Source: Ulvibacterium sp. (lineage in GTDB: Bacteria; Bacteroidota; Bacteroidia; Flavobacteriales; Flavobacteriaceae). From it: DNA of 64,000 bases. A program made the position numbers and the translations under genes. This document shows, in pieces, positions 8,549-19,525 of this stretch. Under the pieces are notes generated by a model. The model was not told where the DNA came from, did no database searches, and saw nothing but the letters and a program-made list of their open reading frames with translations. The stretch is from positions 1-64,000 of the forward strand of contig NZ_JANQOO010000004.1 in the NCBI RefSeq assembly GCF_028285715.1. Direction: 5' to 3'. The first letter of the stretch is position 1; each line of letters opens with the position of its first letter.

Positions 8549-11500
8549 TTATATGGTTTCCAACTTTTCTTTTTCCAATCGAATCAATGCTTGTCTATAT
8601 TCCTCGGGGAATACCTTTATGAATTTGGGAAGGTTTTCCTCCCAATCCTCCAAAATACGCTGGGCCAATGGACTAAGGGTTGCATTATAATGATTCTCGA
8701 TAAGTTCCCTAAGTTGTTTTATATCATTGTCCTCATCAACCTCCAATAGGTTTAGGGTTTCCGTATTGCATTTTTGCCTAAATGTCTTTTTCTCATCAAA
8801 AACATAGGCGATGCCACCACTCATTCCGGCGCCAAAATTCCTTCCCACCTCTCCCAGGATTACTGCTATGCCCCCGGTCATATATTCACAACCATGGTCT
8901 CCGATTCCCTCTACGACAGCTTTGGCACCGGAGTTTCTGACACAGAAACGCTCTCCAGCCTTTCCGTTTATATAAGCCTCGCCAGATGTGGCTCCATAGA
9001 GTGTCACATTACCGGTAATGACATTTTCTTCAGGTTGTAAGGTAGATTTGTACGGTACTTTAATGACCAATTTGGCACCGGATAATCCTTTGCCTAGATA
9101 ATCATTGGTATTTCCGTTGACCACCATGGTCAATCCCTTTGTGGCAAAGGCCCCGAAACTCTGTCCCGCAGAGCCTGAAAAATTTAGCTTTAATGTATTT
9201 TCAGGGAGTCCTTCCGCACCGTATATTTTTGATATTTCATTGCTTATGATAGCCCCTACCGCCCGGTCCGTGTTATGTATGGGAAAATCCAAGGTCAACT
9301 TTTCCTTTCGGAACAAGGCCGGATGTGCCTGTGCGATGATGTCAAATTCAATGGATTTATCGACATCGTGCTGTTGTTTCTGGGTGTTGTAGAATTTAGT
9401 ACCAGTGGGGACATCTACTTGATACAAAATTGGAGTTAGGTCAATCCCCGCCGCTTTGTAGTGTTCAATGGCTTTTTTTCGATCCAATTTTTGAACTTGG
9501 CCTACCATTTCATTTACGGTCCTAAAGCCCAACTGGGCCATGATTTCCCTAAGCTCCTGGGCAACAAAGTACATGTAATTGACTACATGCTCGGGTTTCC
9601 CCTCAAACTTTTTACGCAATTCCGGATTTTGGGTGGCTATACCCACAGGACAGGTATTTAAATGGCAAACACGCATCATAATACACCCCGAAGCCACCAG
9701 AGGTGCCGTTGCAAAACCGAATTCCTCGGCACCCAAAAGACAGGCTACCGCCACATCCCTACCGGTTTTTAATTGTCCGTCGCACTCAAGCACTACCCGG
9801 TTCCTAAGATCATTAAGGACCAAGGTTTGTTGCGCCTCGGCAATTCCCAGTTCCCATGGAAGCCCGGCATGTTTTAACGAAGTTAAAGGGGAGGCCCCTG
9901 TACCACCGTCGAACCCGGAAATAAGGATTACATCTGCTTTTGCCTTTGAGACGCCCGCTGCAACTGTTCCCACTCCGACTTCGGAGACCAATTTTACATT
10001 CACCCGTGCTTTTCGGTTGGCGGATTTTAAATCGAAAATCAATTGGGATAAATCCTCAATAGAATAGATATCGTGATGCGGGGGAGGTGAAATCAAGCCC
10101 ACATATGGGGTAGAGTTCCTTGTCTTGGCTATAGCCGGATTTACTTTTGGGCCCGGAAGTTGCCCACCTTCCCCGGGCTTTGCCCCTTGGGCCATTTTGA
10201 TCTGTATTTCCTGAGCGTTTGTAAGGTAATTGGAAGTTACCCCGAACCTCCCGGAGGCTACTTGTTTTATCGCACTATTACGCCAATCGCCCGTAGCATT
10301 TTTATAAAATCGTTCAGCGTCTTCCCCACCTTCGCCAGAATTGCTTTTCCCGCCAATACGGTTCATGGCTATGGCCAAATTTTCGTGGGCTTCTTTGCTT
10401 ATGGAGCCGTAGGACATGGCCCCGGTCTTAAACCGCTTCACGATTTCGGTCCATGGTTCTACTTCCTCCAGTGGAATAGGGTCAAAATTTGAAAACTCAA
10501 ATAAACCCCGGATTGTCATTAGATTTTTTGACTGTTCATTCACCATTTCGGAGAATTCCTTATAGGTATTCGACTCGTTGTTACGGACAGCCTTTTGAAG
10601 TTTGGCAATGGACAGGGGATTGAACATATGCTTTTCACCGTCCCTTCTCCAACGATATTCCCCTCCAATCTCCAAATCCAGGGTCGCCGCCAATTCCTTT
10701 TTTCCAAATGCCTTTTTATGCCGTTTTGCGATTTCCTTTTCAATCTCGTACAAACCAATGCCCTGAATTCGTGTAGGTGTATTGGGGAAGTATTTATCAA
10801 CTACTTTGGTATTTATACCGATACATTCGAACAATTGTGAACCTCGGTACGAATTCAAGGTAGAGATACCTATTTTGTTCATTACTTTTAAGATTCCCTT
10901 ACCAATCGCCTTGTTGTAATTCTCAATGGCCTCTTCGAAGGTGAATTCGGTAATATCGTTTTCTTCGATCTGTTCCCCAATAATTTCATTCACCAGATAC
11001 GGGTTAATTGCACTTGCCCCAAATCCGAACAGGAGGCAGAAGTGATGTACTTCCCTTGGTTCGGCAGATTCAATGATGATACTGAGTTTTGAGCGTTTGC
11101 CCAACCTTTGGAGTCCACTATTTACATAAGAACACGCTATAAGGGCGGGAATCGGCGCATTTTCCGCACTAACGTATCTGTCGGAAAGAATTATAATGTT
11201 AGCCCCTTCATCGATGGCCCTTGAGGCTTGCTCCAAAATGGATTGCAGCGCATCCTCAAGACCGTTATGGCCTTTTTGGACTTCGTATAAAATAGGAATG
11301 GAAACCACCTTATAATCCGGACTGGAATCGTAATTCTTTATTTTGTCCAGGTCTTCCTTGGAAATAACCGGATTCTGGATTTTTAGTTTTCTACAGTGGT
11401 ACTCCGTAATGTCGAAGATATTATGGTCCATGCCTAGCGTAAGGCTTATGTCCGTAATCAATTCTTCACGAATACCGTCCAGGGGAGGATTTGTCACCTG

Positions 11501-13066
11501 TGCAAACAGCTGCTTAAAATAATTGTAGAGCAATTGGGGGCGTTCCGAAAGCACTGCTATGGGGGTGTCCGAGCCCATGGAGCCTATAGGTTCCTTGGCG
11601 TTCTTCCCCATAGGCAGGATTATGGTATTGATGTCCTCCAACGTATATCCAAAGGCGGACTTTCGCTTCTCCAATGTCGCTTCCCCCAAGAATAGCGGGC
11701 AATCATTATAGGGGATATCCCTAAGGTGTACCAAATTGTTGTCCAACCATTTTTTATAGGGATGTCTTTGGGCAATTTCTTCCTTTATTTCCTCATCGTT
11801 CACTATTCTTCCCTCCTCCATGTTCACAAGGAACATTTTACCGGGCTCCAATCTTCCATGATATTCTATATTTTCCGGTTCCAATTCTACCACCCCGGTT
11901 TCCGAGGACATTACTACATATCCATCCTTGGTCACTGAATATCGCGATGGGCGTAATCCATTTCTATCCAAAACCGCTCCTATATAGTTCCCATCGGTAA
12001 AGGGTATGGAAGCAGGTCCGTCCCAAGGTTCCATAACACAGGAATTGTATTCATAAAAGGCACGTTTGGCTTCGGACATTTCCGGGTTTTTTTCCCAAGC
12101 TTCGGGAACCAACATCATCATAACCTCTGGTAACGATCTTCCGGTCATCAACAAGAGCTCAACCACCATATCCATTGTTGCCGAGTCCGATTTTCCTGGG
12201 AGGATTATGGGCAATATTTCTTTTATTTGTGGGCCGAACAAATCACTTTGGAGCAAGCCCTCCCTGGAACGCATCCTTGAGACATTGCCCCGTAACGTAT
12301 TGATCTCACCATTATGACACATATATCGGAAAGGCTGTGCCAAATCCCAAGTGGGGAACGTATTGGTGGAAAACCTTTGATGGACCAAGGCCAATCGTGT
12401 GACCACTTTAGGGTTCATCAAATCTTTATAATATAGACTGATGTCCTTGGGCATCAACAGTCCCTTGAAAATGATGATTTTGGTAGAGAGACTGGGAATA
12501 TAGAAGAATTTGCTTTCGGAGAGTTTAGATTCAATAATCGTATGTTCCGTGACCTTACGGGCTATGAAAAGTTTTATATTAAAATCGAAATAGGTCTGTT
12601 CGGAGTTTTCCTTTCCGACAAAAATCTGTTTTACAAAAGGTTCTGTTTCCGTGGCAATTCGCCCTGGTACCGACTTATTGACCGGAACATCGCGCCAACC
12701 CAACAAATTGAGTCCTTGTTTTTTAATATTTTCCTCAAGCACCGAAATACAGAAGTTCCGCTGGTTTTCCTTTTGTGGCAAAAAAACATTGCTCACAGCA
12801 TACTCCCCCGGTTCGGGAAGATTAAAACTACAGATATCCTTAAAGAAATTATGGGGAATGTCGATTAGGATACCTGCGCCGTCACCTGTTTTTCCATCCG
12901 CGCTCACCGCACCTCTATGCTCTAATTTGTCCAATATCTCCAATGCCTTGTGAATAATATCATTGGATTTCTTCCCTTTAAGACTGCAGATGAAACCTGC
13001 ACCACAGTTATCATGTTCAAATTCCGGTAGGTATAACCCTTGCTTCTTCAATTCCATTAGGTACAA
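8549..13066 (-). CDS. gltB: Glutamate synthase large (alpha) subunit
   Basis: This 1505-residue enzyme makes two glutamates from glutamine and 2-oxoglutarate. The N-terminus contains EHDNCGAGF, where the Cys becomes the N-terminal nucleophile of the class II glutaminase domain after a ~20-residue propeptide is removed. The central domain, the FMN-binding synthase domain ([16 protein letters not shown], then [13 protein letters not shown] contributing to the 3Fe-4S cluster) and the C-terminal GXGXG beta-helix domain are in normal order. M1 or M4 could be the true start. It is upstream of gltD. Confidence 0.97.
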   Translation of the reverse strand: MYLMELKKQGLYLPEFEHDNCGAGFICSLKGKKSNDIIHKALEILDKLEHRGAVSADGKTGDGAGILIDIPHNFFKDICSFNLPEPGEYAVSNVFLPQKENQRNFCISVLEENIKKQGLNLLGWRDVPVNKSVPGRIATETEPFVKQIFVGKENSEQTYFDFNIKLFIARKVTEHTIIESKLSESKFFYIPSLSTKIIIFKGLLMPKDISLYYKDLMNPKVVTRLALVHQRFSTNTFPTWDLAQPFRYMCHNGEINTLRGNVSRMRSREGLLQSDLFGPQIKEILPIILPGKSDSATMDMVVELLLMTGRSLPEVMMMLVPEAWEKNPEMSEAKRAFYEYNSCVMEPWDGPASIPFTDGNYIGAVLDRNGLRPSRYSVTKDGYVVMSSETGVVELEPENIEYHGRLEPGKMFLVNMEEGRIVNDEEIKEEIAQRHPYKKWLDNNLVHLRDIPYNDCPLFLGEATLEKRKSAFGYTLEDINTIILPMGKNAKEPIGSMGSDTPIAVLSERPQLLYNYFKQLFAQVTNPPLDGIREELITDISLTLGMDHNIFDITEYHCRKLKIQNPVISKEDLDKIKNYDSSPDYKVVSIPILYEVQKGHNGLEDALQSILEQASRAIDEGANIIILSDRYVSAENAPIPALIACSYVNSGLQRLGKRSKLSIIIESAEPREVHHFCLLFGFGASAINPYLVNEIIGEQIEENDITEFTFEEAIENYNKAIGKGILKVMNKIGISTLNSYRGSQLFECIGINTKVVDKYFPNTPTRIQGIGLYEIEKEIAKRHKKAFGKKELAATLDLEIGGEYRWRRDGEKHMFNPLSIAKLQKAVRNNESNTYKEFSEMVNEQSKNLMTIRGLFEFSNFDPIPLEEVEPWTEIVKRFKTGAMSYGSISKEAHENLAIAMNRIGGKSNSGEGGEDAERFYKNATGDWRNSAIKQVASGRFGVTSNYLTNAQEIQIKMAQGAKPGEGGQLPGPKVNPAIAKTRNSTPYVGLISPPPHHDIYSIEDLSQLIFDLKSANRKARVNVKLVSEVGVGTVAAGVSKAKADVILISGFDGGTGASPLTSLKHAGLPWELGIAEAQQTLVLNDLRNRVVLECDGQLKTGRDVAVACLLGAEEFGFATAPLVASGCIMMRVCHLNTCPVGIATQNPELRKKFEGKPEHVVNYMYFVAQELREIMAQLGFRTVNEMVGQVQKLDRKKAIEHYKAAGIDLTPILYQVDVPTGTKFYNTQKQQHDVDKSIEFDIIAQAHPALFRKEKLTLDFPIHNTDRAVGAIISNEISKIYGAEGLPENTLKLNFSGSAGQSFGAFATKGLTMVVNGNTNDYLGKGLSGAKLVIKVPYKSTLQPEENVITGNVTLYGATSGEAYINGKAGERFCVRNSGAKAVVEGIGDHGCEYMTGGIAVILGEVGRNFGAGMSGGIAYVFDEKKTFRQKCNTETLNLLEVDEDNDIKQLRELIENHYNATLSPLAQRILEDWEENLPKFIKVFPEEYRQALIRLEKEKLETI

Positions 13067-13472
13067 TTTAGTTTATTTGTGAAAGGCCTTCAATAATTTG
13101 GTGTGCCTTTCAGTAGATGTACTAGTGCAAAACAACGTGTTTCAAACATTATGGTATTTCTTCAAAAATAGCATTATTGATGAATTATTTATATTGAATC
13201 AAAAAAAAGACAATATAAAATTCAACAATTGGAATAAAATGCTTAAAAATATTCAAAAACGAATTTTTGGTCGGTTTAATTTATTAGAATGATAAATTTA
13301 AGAAATCAAAAAAGGCTTTGAAAAGATTTTATGGGGTAAGTCGCCCCATTTTTAAAATAAATAACAAATACCCCCTGTGTTTTTATAGGGGCAACACTTT
13401 TAATTGTTCAAAAAACAAAGTTCACCCCTTAAATCTTGAGGTACTGGATTTAGGTGCAGAGCAATAGGTATG
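13067..13472. other. AT-rich intergenic region upstream of gltB
   Basis: These 406 bp carry no convincing gene. The region holds the gltB promoter, read leftwards, and the 3' side of the acyl-CoA dehydrogenase gene. Two short GC-rich clusters, GGGTAAGTCGCCCC near 13334 and CCCCC/GGGG near 13372-13392, could form weak hairpins. I could not place a confident promoter. Confidence 0.5.
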
Positions 13473-14615
13473 TTAATCCCTTAAAATATCCCTTGAGATA
13501 ACGATTTTTTGAATTTCGGAAGTGCCTTCATAAATCTGTGTAATCTTGGCATCGCGCATTAACCGTTCTACATGGTAGTCTTTTACAAAACCATTGCCTC
13601 CATGGATTTGAACGGCTTCAATGGTGGTTTCCATGGCCACTTGGGAGGCATAAAGTTTGGCCATTGCTCCGGAGAGAGCGTAATTATTTCCTTGATCTTT
13701 ATCCCAAGCAGCCTTATATACCAAATGGCGGGCCGCTTCTATTTGTGTATGCATGTCCGCCAATTTAAAGGCTATGGCCTGATGATTGGATATCTCCGTG
13801 CCAAACGCTTTGCGTTCCTTCGAATACTTCAAGGCCAATTCATAGGCCCCGGCAGCAATACCTAGTGCCTGTGCCGCGATGCCGATTCTGCCTCCTGCCA
13901 GGGTTTTCATGGCAAATTTGAATCCAAAACCATCATCGCCGATCCGGTTTTCCTTAGGGACAATTACGTCATTAAAAATAAGGGAATGGGTGTCACTACC
14001 GCGAATACCCAACTTATTTTCCTTGGGGCCTATTTCAAAACCTTCCATCCCCTTTTCCACGATCAGCGCATTGATACCTTTATGCCCCTTTTCCTTGTTG
14101 GTCTGCGCGATTACCAGATAAACTTCTGCCGTATTGCCATTGGTAATCCAGTTTTTGGTACCGTTCAATACATAATAATCACCTTTGTCCAGGGCCGTGG
14201 TTCTTTGTGAGGTGGCATCACTGCCAGCTTCGGGTTCGGAAAGACAGAATGCCCCTATAATTTCACCTGTTGCCAAACGCTTTAGATATTTTTCCTTTTG
14301 AGCCTCGCTCCCAAAGGTTTCCAATCCCCAACAGACCAAAGAATTGTTTACAGAGACAACGACGGATGCCGACGAATCCACTTTTGAGAATTCTTCCATG
14401 GCAATGACATAGGATAGGGTATCCAGTCCACTACCACCATATTTGGGATCTACCATCATACCCATAAACCCCAGTTCCCCCATTTTTTTTATCTGTACAG
14501 CTGGGAATTTTTGCTCCTCGTCACGGTCTATTACGCCGGGAAGCAGCTCGTTTTGGGCAAAATCCCGGGAAGCCTGCCGTATCATTAATTGCTCTTCGGA
14601 TAAGGTAAAATCCAT
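13473..14615 (-). CDS. Acyl-CoA dehydrogenase
   Basis: This 380-residue flavoenzyme oxidises acyl-CoA to enoyl-CoA. It shows the family signatures GAFCLSEPEAGSDA (FAD/substrate region), GGRIGIAAQALG and YEGTSEIQKIVISR, where the Glu of YEGTSE is close to the usual catalytic position. Homologues start at MDFTLSEEQL, which corresponds to the ATG at 14615. An upstream in-frame ATG at 14642 would add nine unlikely residues. It stands alone between gltB and the dehydrogenase gene, so the chain-length specificity is unknown. Confidence 0.95.
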   Translation of the reverse strand: MDFTLSEEQLMIRQASRDFAQNELLPGVIDRDEEQKFPAVQIKKMGELGFMGMMVDPKYGGSGLDTLSYVIAMEEFSKVDSSASVVVSVNNSLVCWGLETFGSEAQKEKYLKRLATGEIIGAFCLSEPEAGSDATSQRTTALDKGDYYVLNGTKNWITNGNTAEVYLVIAQTNKEKGHKGINALIVEKGMEGFEIGPKENKLGIRGSDTHSLIFNDVIVPKENRIGDDGFGFKFAMKTLAGGRIGIAAQALGIAAGAYELALKYSKERKAFGTEISNHQAIAFKLADMHTQIEAARHLVYKAAWDKDQGNNYALSGAMAKLYASQVAMETTIEAVQIHGGNGFVKDYHVERLMRDAKITQIYEGTSEIQKIVISRDILRD

Positions 14616-14895
14616 AAAAAGTATCTTATTTTTCCAAAACAAAGATAAGGCTACATAACTAAATCCAGGGTAGCTTTACAAGCTATTTTCAGTATCGTTA
14701 AATTTGGTTGTAGGGAATGGCGAAACCTATTAAAAGCCATAGCAAATTTCTATATTTGTTACTGTCATCTTTCAAACTGATTTAAGCCTAATAGTATGAG
14801 ACAACATTAGCTCCAGCCAAGGACAATTACGGAATAATGAAAAGTATTACATGTTAAATGTATTCTAAGTCACATACAATTTTAAATCGTTAACA

Positions 14896-16128
14896 ATGAA
14901 AGAATTACTCCAGGAATATGAGAACAAAAGACCTGAAATTGTTTTCAATTGGAAAGACCCTGAGACTGAGGCAGAGGGTTGGACGGTAATAAATTCCCTT
15001 AGGGGAGGTGCTGCTGGTGGAGGGACCCGAATGCGAGAAGGCCTTGATATGAACGAAGTCCTTTCCTTGGCCAAGACCATGGAAGTGAAGTTTACCATTT
15101 CTGGTCCGCCGATAGGCGGCGCAAAGTCCGGCATAAATTTCAACCCGAACGATCCACGGAAAAAAGGAGTTTTGGAAAGATGGTACCACGCTGTATCGCC
15201 CTTGCTCAAAAGTTATTACGGTACGGGCGGGGACCTCAATGTAGATGAAACCCATGAAGTAGTCCCAATAACGGAGGATGTAGGTGTCTGGCACCCACAA
15301 GAAGGGGTTTTCAATGGACATTTTAGGCCTACTGAGGCGGATAAGATCAATAGGATCGGACAATTGCGGCTTGGGGTCATAAAACCTCTTGAAAGTGATA
15401 GATATTCTCCTGATATCTCTCGGAAATATACGGTTGCGGATATGATTACCGGTTTTGGGGTGGCTGAGGCCGTTCGTCACTATTATGATATTTTTGGCGG
15501 TAATGTGATGGGGAAAAGAGCCGTAGTACAAGGCTTTGGCAATGTGGGGGCGGCGGCGGCCTTTTACCTTTCCCAAATGGGTGCAAAAATTGTGGGCATA
15601 CTGGATAGGACCGGCGGAATCATCAATGAAAAGGGGTTTACTTTTGATGAGATTAAACACTTTTTCTTGAATAAAAAGGGTAATAATCTTATGGCCCCGG
15701 CCAACCAGATGGTTCCTTTTGATGAGGTGAAGGAAAGTATATGGCAATTGCCTACCGAAATATTCGCCCCTTGTGCGGCGTCACGGTTAATTACCCAAAA
15801 ACAGATAACAAAAATGATGGATACCGGTCTGGAGGTTATTTCCTGTGGTGCCAACGTGCCTTTTGCAGATAAAGAAATCTTTTTTGGCCCTATAATGGAA
15901 TACACTGATGGAAGGGTAAGCCTTATTCCGGATTTTGTATCCAACTGCGGTATGGCCCGTGTTTTCGCCTACTTTATGGAGAAAAGAGTTGGAATGGATG
16001 ATGAATTGATATTTAATGATACCTCCAATACCATTAGAAAGGCAATTTTGAATATCTTTAAGCAGAATCCTTCGAAAACCAATTTGAGTAAAACGGGATT
16101 TGAAATTGCATTGAAACAGCTAGTATAA
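14896..16128 (+). CDS. Glu/Leu/Phe/Val-family amino acid dehydrogenase
   Basis: This 410-residue NAD(P)-dependent dehydrogenase catalyses reversible oxidative deamination of an amino acid. It has the Gly-rich substrate loop (RGGAAGGGTRM), the catalytic Lys region GPPIGGAKSGINFNP, and a Rossmann motif (VVQGFGNVGAAAAFYLS). The 250-bp region upstream contains TATATTTG at 14751-14758, a possible -7 element without a clear -33 partner. NhaD follows after 16 bp. Glutamate is a plausible substrate given the nearby glutamate synthase, but leucine or other substrates are possible. Confidence 0.9.
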   Translation: MKELLQEYENKRPEIVFNWKDPETEAEGWTVINSLRGGAAGGGTRMREGLDMNEVLSLAKTMEVKFTISGPPIGGAKSGINFNPNDPRKKGVLERWYHAVSPLLKSYYGTGGDLNVDETHEVVPITEDVGVWHPQEGVFNGHFRPTEADKINRIGQLRLGVIKPLESDRYSPDISRKYTVADMITGFGVAEAVRHYYDIFGGNVMGKRAVVQGFGNVGAAAAFYLSQMGAKIVGILDRTGGIINEKGFTFDEIKHFFLNKKGNNLMAPANQMVPFDEVKESIWQLPTEIFAPCAASRLITQKQITKMMDTGLEVISCGANVPFADKEIFFGPIMEYTDGRVSLIPDFVSNCGMARVFAYFMEKRVGMDDELIFNDTSNTIRKAILNIFKQNPSKTNLSKTGFEIALKQLV

Positions 16129-16144
16129 CTAAAACCGACCGAAT

Positions 16145-17482
16145 ATGGAGACCATAATTATTATTGTATTTCTTGTAGGCTATCTGGCCATAACCTTAGA
16201 ACACAACCTTAAAATTGACAAGTTAATACCGGCTTTGGCTATGATGGCCATATTATGGGCCATTATTGCCTTGGCCCATATGCCCGTATTTGAGGTGAAT
16301 GCCGAACTCAAGGAATTGGAACCCAGTCATCTGGATGAGATGTTGCTCCATCATCTTGGGAAAACGGCCGAAATACTAGTCTTCCTACTAGGGGCCATGA
16401 CCATTGTTGAGATCATTGATTATTTTGATGGCTTTGCTACCATAAAGGGTTATATTAAGACCACCAGTAAACGAAAGCTTTTGTGGCTCTTTTCCATTTT
16501 AGCCTTTATCCTTTCCGCTATAATCGATAACCTTACTGCCACGATCGTCTTGGTTACTATTCTACAAAAAGTAATCAAAGATCGGGAGACACGACTTTGG
16601 TTCGCAGGTTTAATAATCATTAACGCCAATGCAGGTGGGGCATGGTCACCTATTGGCGACGTAACTACTACCATGTTGTGGATTGCCAACAAGGTCTCCG
16701 CTGCTCAATTGGTCATTCACGTGCTTTTACCTTCAATTATCTGTATGCTTATGCCAACTTTAATTGCGGGAAGATTCAAGGCTTTTCAGGGGAATATCGA
16801 AACGGATATCAATCAAATGGAAACATCAAAATCAAAATATGGTCCCACCATGTTGTATTTAGGGTTGGGTTCCATTGTTTTTGTTCCTTTTTTTAAGACG
16901 ATTACCCATTTGCCCCCATACGTAGGTATGATGCTTTCCTTGGCCGTGGTCGCAACCTTTGCCGAGATTTATAGTAATGCCAAATTCAGCATCAGTTCGG
17001 CCACGGATGAAGGGCACCATGAGGCCGCCCATCACAGCCCTGTCCATAAGGCACTTTCCAAAATTGAACTACCCAGTATCCTATTCTTTTTGGGTATTTT
17101 ATTGGCAGTGGCCGCCTTGGAATCCCTGGGTATGTTATTTCATTACGCCGAAAGTTTAAATGAAGCCATACCTAACACGGACATCGTTGTAATGTTATTG
17201 GGAGTGGGATCGGCAGTAATCGATAATGTACCTTTGGTCGCGGCCAGTATGGGTATGTTCTCCGAAGGGTTGGACAATCCACTTTGGCATTTCATCGCCT
17301 ATTCCGCAGGAACAGGGGGCAGTATGCTGATCATAGGCTCCGCGGCAGGTGTAGTTGCCATGGGCATGGAGAAAATAGATTTCTTTTGGTATTTACGGAA
17401 AATAGCATGGTTGGCATTGGCTGGATTTTTAGCTGGGGCCGTCGCATTTATTTTATTGCGTGATTTTGTACTTCACGGATAA
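16145..17482 (+). CDS. nhaD: Na+/H+ antiporter, NhaD family
   Basis: This 445-residue membrane protein of the ion-transporter superfamily exports Na+ in exchange for H+. Recognisable stretches are the opening hydrophobic segment, LLGAMTIVEIIDYFDGF, the AIIDNLTATIV motif with its conserved Asp-Asn, NANAGGAWSPIGDVTT, and the matching second-half VIDNVPLVAA, which is the inverted-topology repeat. It follows the amino-acid dehydrogenase by 16 bp, probably as one operon. It suits a marine, sodium-cycling bacterium that also uses a sodium symporter. Confidence 0.93.
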   Translation: METIIIIVFLVGYLAITLEHNLKIDKLIPALAMMAILWAIIALAHMPVFEVNAELKELEPSHLDEMLLHHLGKTAEILVFLLGAMTIVEIIDYFDGFATIKGYIKTTSKRKLLWLFSILAFILSAIIDNLTATIVLVTILQKVIKDRETRLWFAGLIIINANAGGAWSPIGDVTTTMLWIANKVSAAQLVIHVLLPSIICMLMPTLIAGRFKAFQGNIETDINQMETSKSKYGPTMLYLGLGSIVFVPFFKTITHLPPYVGMMLSLAVVATFAEIYSNAKFSISSATDEGHHEAAHHSPVHKALSKIELPSILFFLGILLAVAALESLGMLFHYAESLNEAIPNTDIVVMLLGVGSAVIDNVPLVAASMGMFSEGLDNPLWHFIAYSAGTGGSMLIIGSAAGVVAMGMEKIDFFWYLRKIAWLALAGFLAGAVAFILLRDFVLHG

Positions 17483-17497
17483 TTTTATCGATAAAAT
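17482..17497. repeat. 16-bp perfect palindrome after nhaD
   Basis: ATTTTATCGATAAAAT overlaps the last base of the nhaD stop codon. It could be a small operator for the exbB operon or the stem of a weak terminator. No T-run follows, so its role is open. Confidence 0.3.
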
Positions 17498-17534
17498 GCC
17501 GTTATTATGGCAAATCTAAACACTTAAGGAATTT

Positions 17535-18227
17535 ATGTTATTGTTTCTGAAACTTGCTCAGGATCCAGAAATGGGTGAAGTAGTGTCGGAGGAAAAGACA
17601 CTTTCGGTCATGGACCTGATATTAAATGGGGGCACGGGGAGTGTCGTCATCATCTCCGTACTTTTTGTACTTCTCTTTGTGGCATGCTATATTTATTTTG
17701 AACGGCTGTTTGCTATAAAGGCGGCATCCAAAATCGACAAAAATTTCATGAACCAGATTCGGGACCACGTTACCAGCGGTAAATTGGAAGCGGCCAAAAT
17801 TTTGTGTGCCCAAACCGATTCGCCGGTTGCCCGTCTTACCGAGAAAGGAGTTTCCCGAATTGGAAAACCTTTGGACGATATAAATACGGCCATTGAGAAT
17901 GCAGGAACCTTGGAGGTATATAAGCTTGAGAAAAATGTAAGCATTTTGGCCACAGTGGCCGGTGCGGCTCCAATGATTGGTTTCTTGGGAACGGTCATTG
18001 GTATGATTTTGGCATTCCATGAAATGGCTAGCAGTGGTGGCCAGGCCGAGATGGGTTCCCTGGCCTCTGGAATCTACACGGCAATGACGACCACGGTGGC
18101 AGGACTTATTGTGGGTATTATCGCCTACATAGGATATAATCATTTGGTGAACAGAACGGATAAAGTGGTACATAAAATGGAGGCCAATGCTGTAGAATTT
18201 TTGGATCTGTTGAACGAACCGCTCTAA
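17535..18227 (+). CDS. MotA/TolQ/ExbB proton channel family protein
   Basis: This 230-residue inner-membrane protein has one N-terminal membrane segment (~35-55), a cytoplasmic loop, and two C-terminal segments. They carry the family region GAAPMIGFLGTVIGMILAF and GIYTAMTTTVAGLIVGIIAY. It forms the proton channel with the ExbD-like protein encoded 9 bp downstream and energises the TonB-like protein, so it powers outer-membrane transport such as SusC receptors. It starts an operon that runs through folC. Confidence 0.94.
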   Translation: MLLFLKLAQDPEMGEVVSEEKTLSVMDLILNGGTGSVVIISVLFVLLFVACYIYFERLFAIKAASKIDKNFMNQIRDHVTSGKLEAAKILCAQTDSPVARLTEKGVSRIGKPLDDINTAIENAGTLEVYKLEKNVSILATVAGAAPMIGFLGTVIGMILAFHEMASSGGQAEMGSLASGIYTAMTTTVAGLIVGIIAYIGYNHLVNRTDKVVHKMEANAVEFLDLLNEPL

Positions 18228-18236
18228 TCAGGAATT

Positions 18237-18623
18237 ATGAAATTGAAAGGAAGAAATAAGGTAAGCCCGGATTTTAGTATGTCCTCCATGACGGATATCG
18301 TTTTCCTCCTACTTATCTTTTTTATGCTTACTGCCAATTCGCCCAATGCCCTGGATTTACTTTTACCCAAGGCCAAGGGAAAATCAACGAATACCCAAAA
18401 TGTTTCGGTAAGTATCGATAAAAACCTACAGTATTTCGTCAATAACGAAAGAATCAACGGAGAATATATTGAAATTGAATTAAAAAAGGCACTTGAAGGA
18501 CAGGAGAAACCGACTATCATCCTTAGGGCGGAAGAAAGTGTAGCCATTCGGGAAGCGGTAAATGTTATGGACATTGCAAACCGAAATAACTATAAGGTAA
18601 TCCTGGCCGTGCGACCCAATTAA
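18237..18623 (+). CDS. ExbD/TolR family biopolymer transport protein
   Basis: This 128-residue protein has one N-terminal membrane segment. It carries the conserved Asp of the proton path in SSMTDIVFLLLIFFML, followed by a periplasmic domain. It is the partner of the ExbB-like protein. Its stop overlaps the start of the TonB-like gene by one base, which indicates coupled translation. Confidence 0.95.
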   Translation: MKLKGRNKVSPDFSMSSMTDIVFLLLIFFMLTANSPNALDLLLPKAKGKSTNTQNVSVSIDKNLQYFVNNERINGEYIEIELKKALEGQEKPTIILRAEESVAIREAVNVMDIANRNNYKVILAVRPN

Positions 18624-19525
18624 TGTCATTTCTAGATACGAGACACAAAAAGAAATCATTTACGCTTACTACGCTACTATTAAGCGTATTACTGCTTATA
18701 TTGTTCTATATAGGCCTCACCTATATGGACCCTCCCATTGAAAATGGTATTTCCGTAAATTTTGGAACCATGGATTTTGGGATGGGCAATGAACAACCCA
18801 AGGAAAAAATCAGGTCGGAACCTGTAGATATTCCAGAACCACCCAATGAGCCGGAAGAAGTGCAGGAAACCACAGTACCCGAAGAGATTGAGGAAGAGGA
18901 AATAGTAGAAAAAGAACCGGTTGCCGAAAAAGTCCTTACCCAGGAGAATGAGGAATCCATCAAAATAAAAAAGGCACAAGAAGCAAAACGGAAGGCAGAT
19001 GAAGCTGCCAAAAAGGCCAAGGCTGAAGCGGAACGGATAGCCCGCGAAAAACGCGAGGCAGAAGAAAGGGCCCAGAAAGAAAGAGAGGCCAAAAAGAAAA
19101 AATTGGATGAGCTTATCGGCGGCATCAACAAATCCGACGGTAATGCTTCTGGCTCTGAAGGAGATGACAATAGAGCCGGTGACAAAGGTTCGCCTGACGG
19201 GGACCCCTATGCTACAAGTTATTATGGTAGCCCGGGTTCGGGCAGTGGTACCGGAGGTTACGGGCTTAATGGAAGATCTCTGGTGAGCAAGGGTAAGGAA
19301 AAACAGAATTGCAACCAAGAGGGGAGGGTAGTCGTGAAGATCGTGGTGGATAGAAATGGTAATGTTGTGAGCGCCACTCCCGGTGTAAAAGGGACCACCA
19401 ACAATGATCCCTGCCTTTTGGATCCCGCTAGAAAAACCGCTTTTAAACATAAATGGAACTTGGATTCGAAGGCTCCAAGCCAACAAATTGGCTTTGTGGT
19501 AGTCAACTTTAAATTGGGGGAATAG
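18623..19525 (+). CDS. TonB-like energy transducer
   Basis: This 300-residue protein has one N-terminal membrane helix (~14-33) and a long charged periplasmic spacer. The spacer has Pro/Glu-rich repeats (~70-110), then a Lys/Ala/Glu coiled-coil-like stretch (~115-170) and a Gly/Ser-rich linker. A compact C-terminal domain at ~220-300 (EGRVVVKIVVDRNGNV, then VNFKLGE at the end) is TonB-like. It couples the ExbB/ExbD proton motor to outer-membrane receptors. The Glu/Lys-rich spacer replaces the Pro-Lys spacer of proteobacterial TonB. A TolA-like role is the alternative. Confidence 0.85.
   Translation: MSFLDTRHKKKSFTLTTLLLSVLLLILFYIGLTYMDPPIENGISVNFGTMDFGMGNEQPKEKIRSEPVDIPEPPNEPEEVQETTVPEEIEEEEIVEKEPVAEKVLTQENEESIKIKKAQEAKRKADEAAKKAKAEAERIAREKREAEERAQKEREAKKKKLDELIGGINKSDGNASGSEGDDNRAGDKGSPDGDPYATSYYGSPGSGSGTGGYGLNGRSLVSKGKEKQNCNQEGRVVVKIVVDRNGNVVSATPGVKGTTNNDPCLLDPARKTAFKHKWNLDSKAPSQQIGFVVVNFKLGE

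Noticed and set aside
14751..14758. TATATTTG as promoter of the amino-acid dehydrogenase
   Set aside because: The -7 box matches, but no TTTG lies at the required distance, so I do not list it as a promoter.
14905..15747. 280-residue reverse frame opposite the amino-acid dehydrogenase
   Set aside because: Shadow frame; the forward protein matches a known enzyme family in full.
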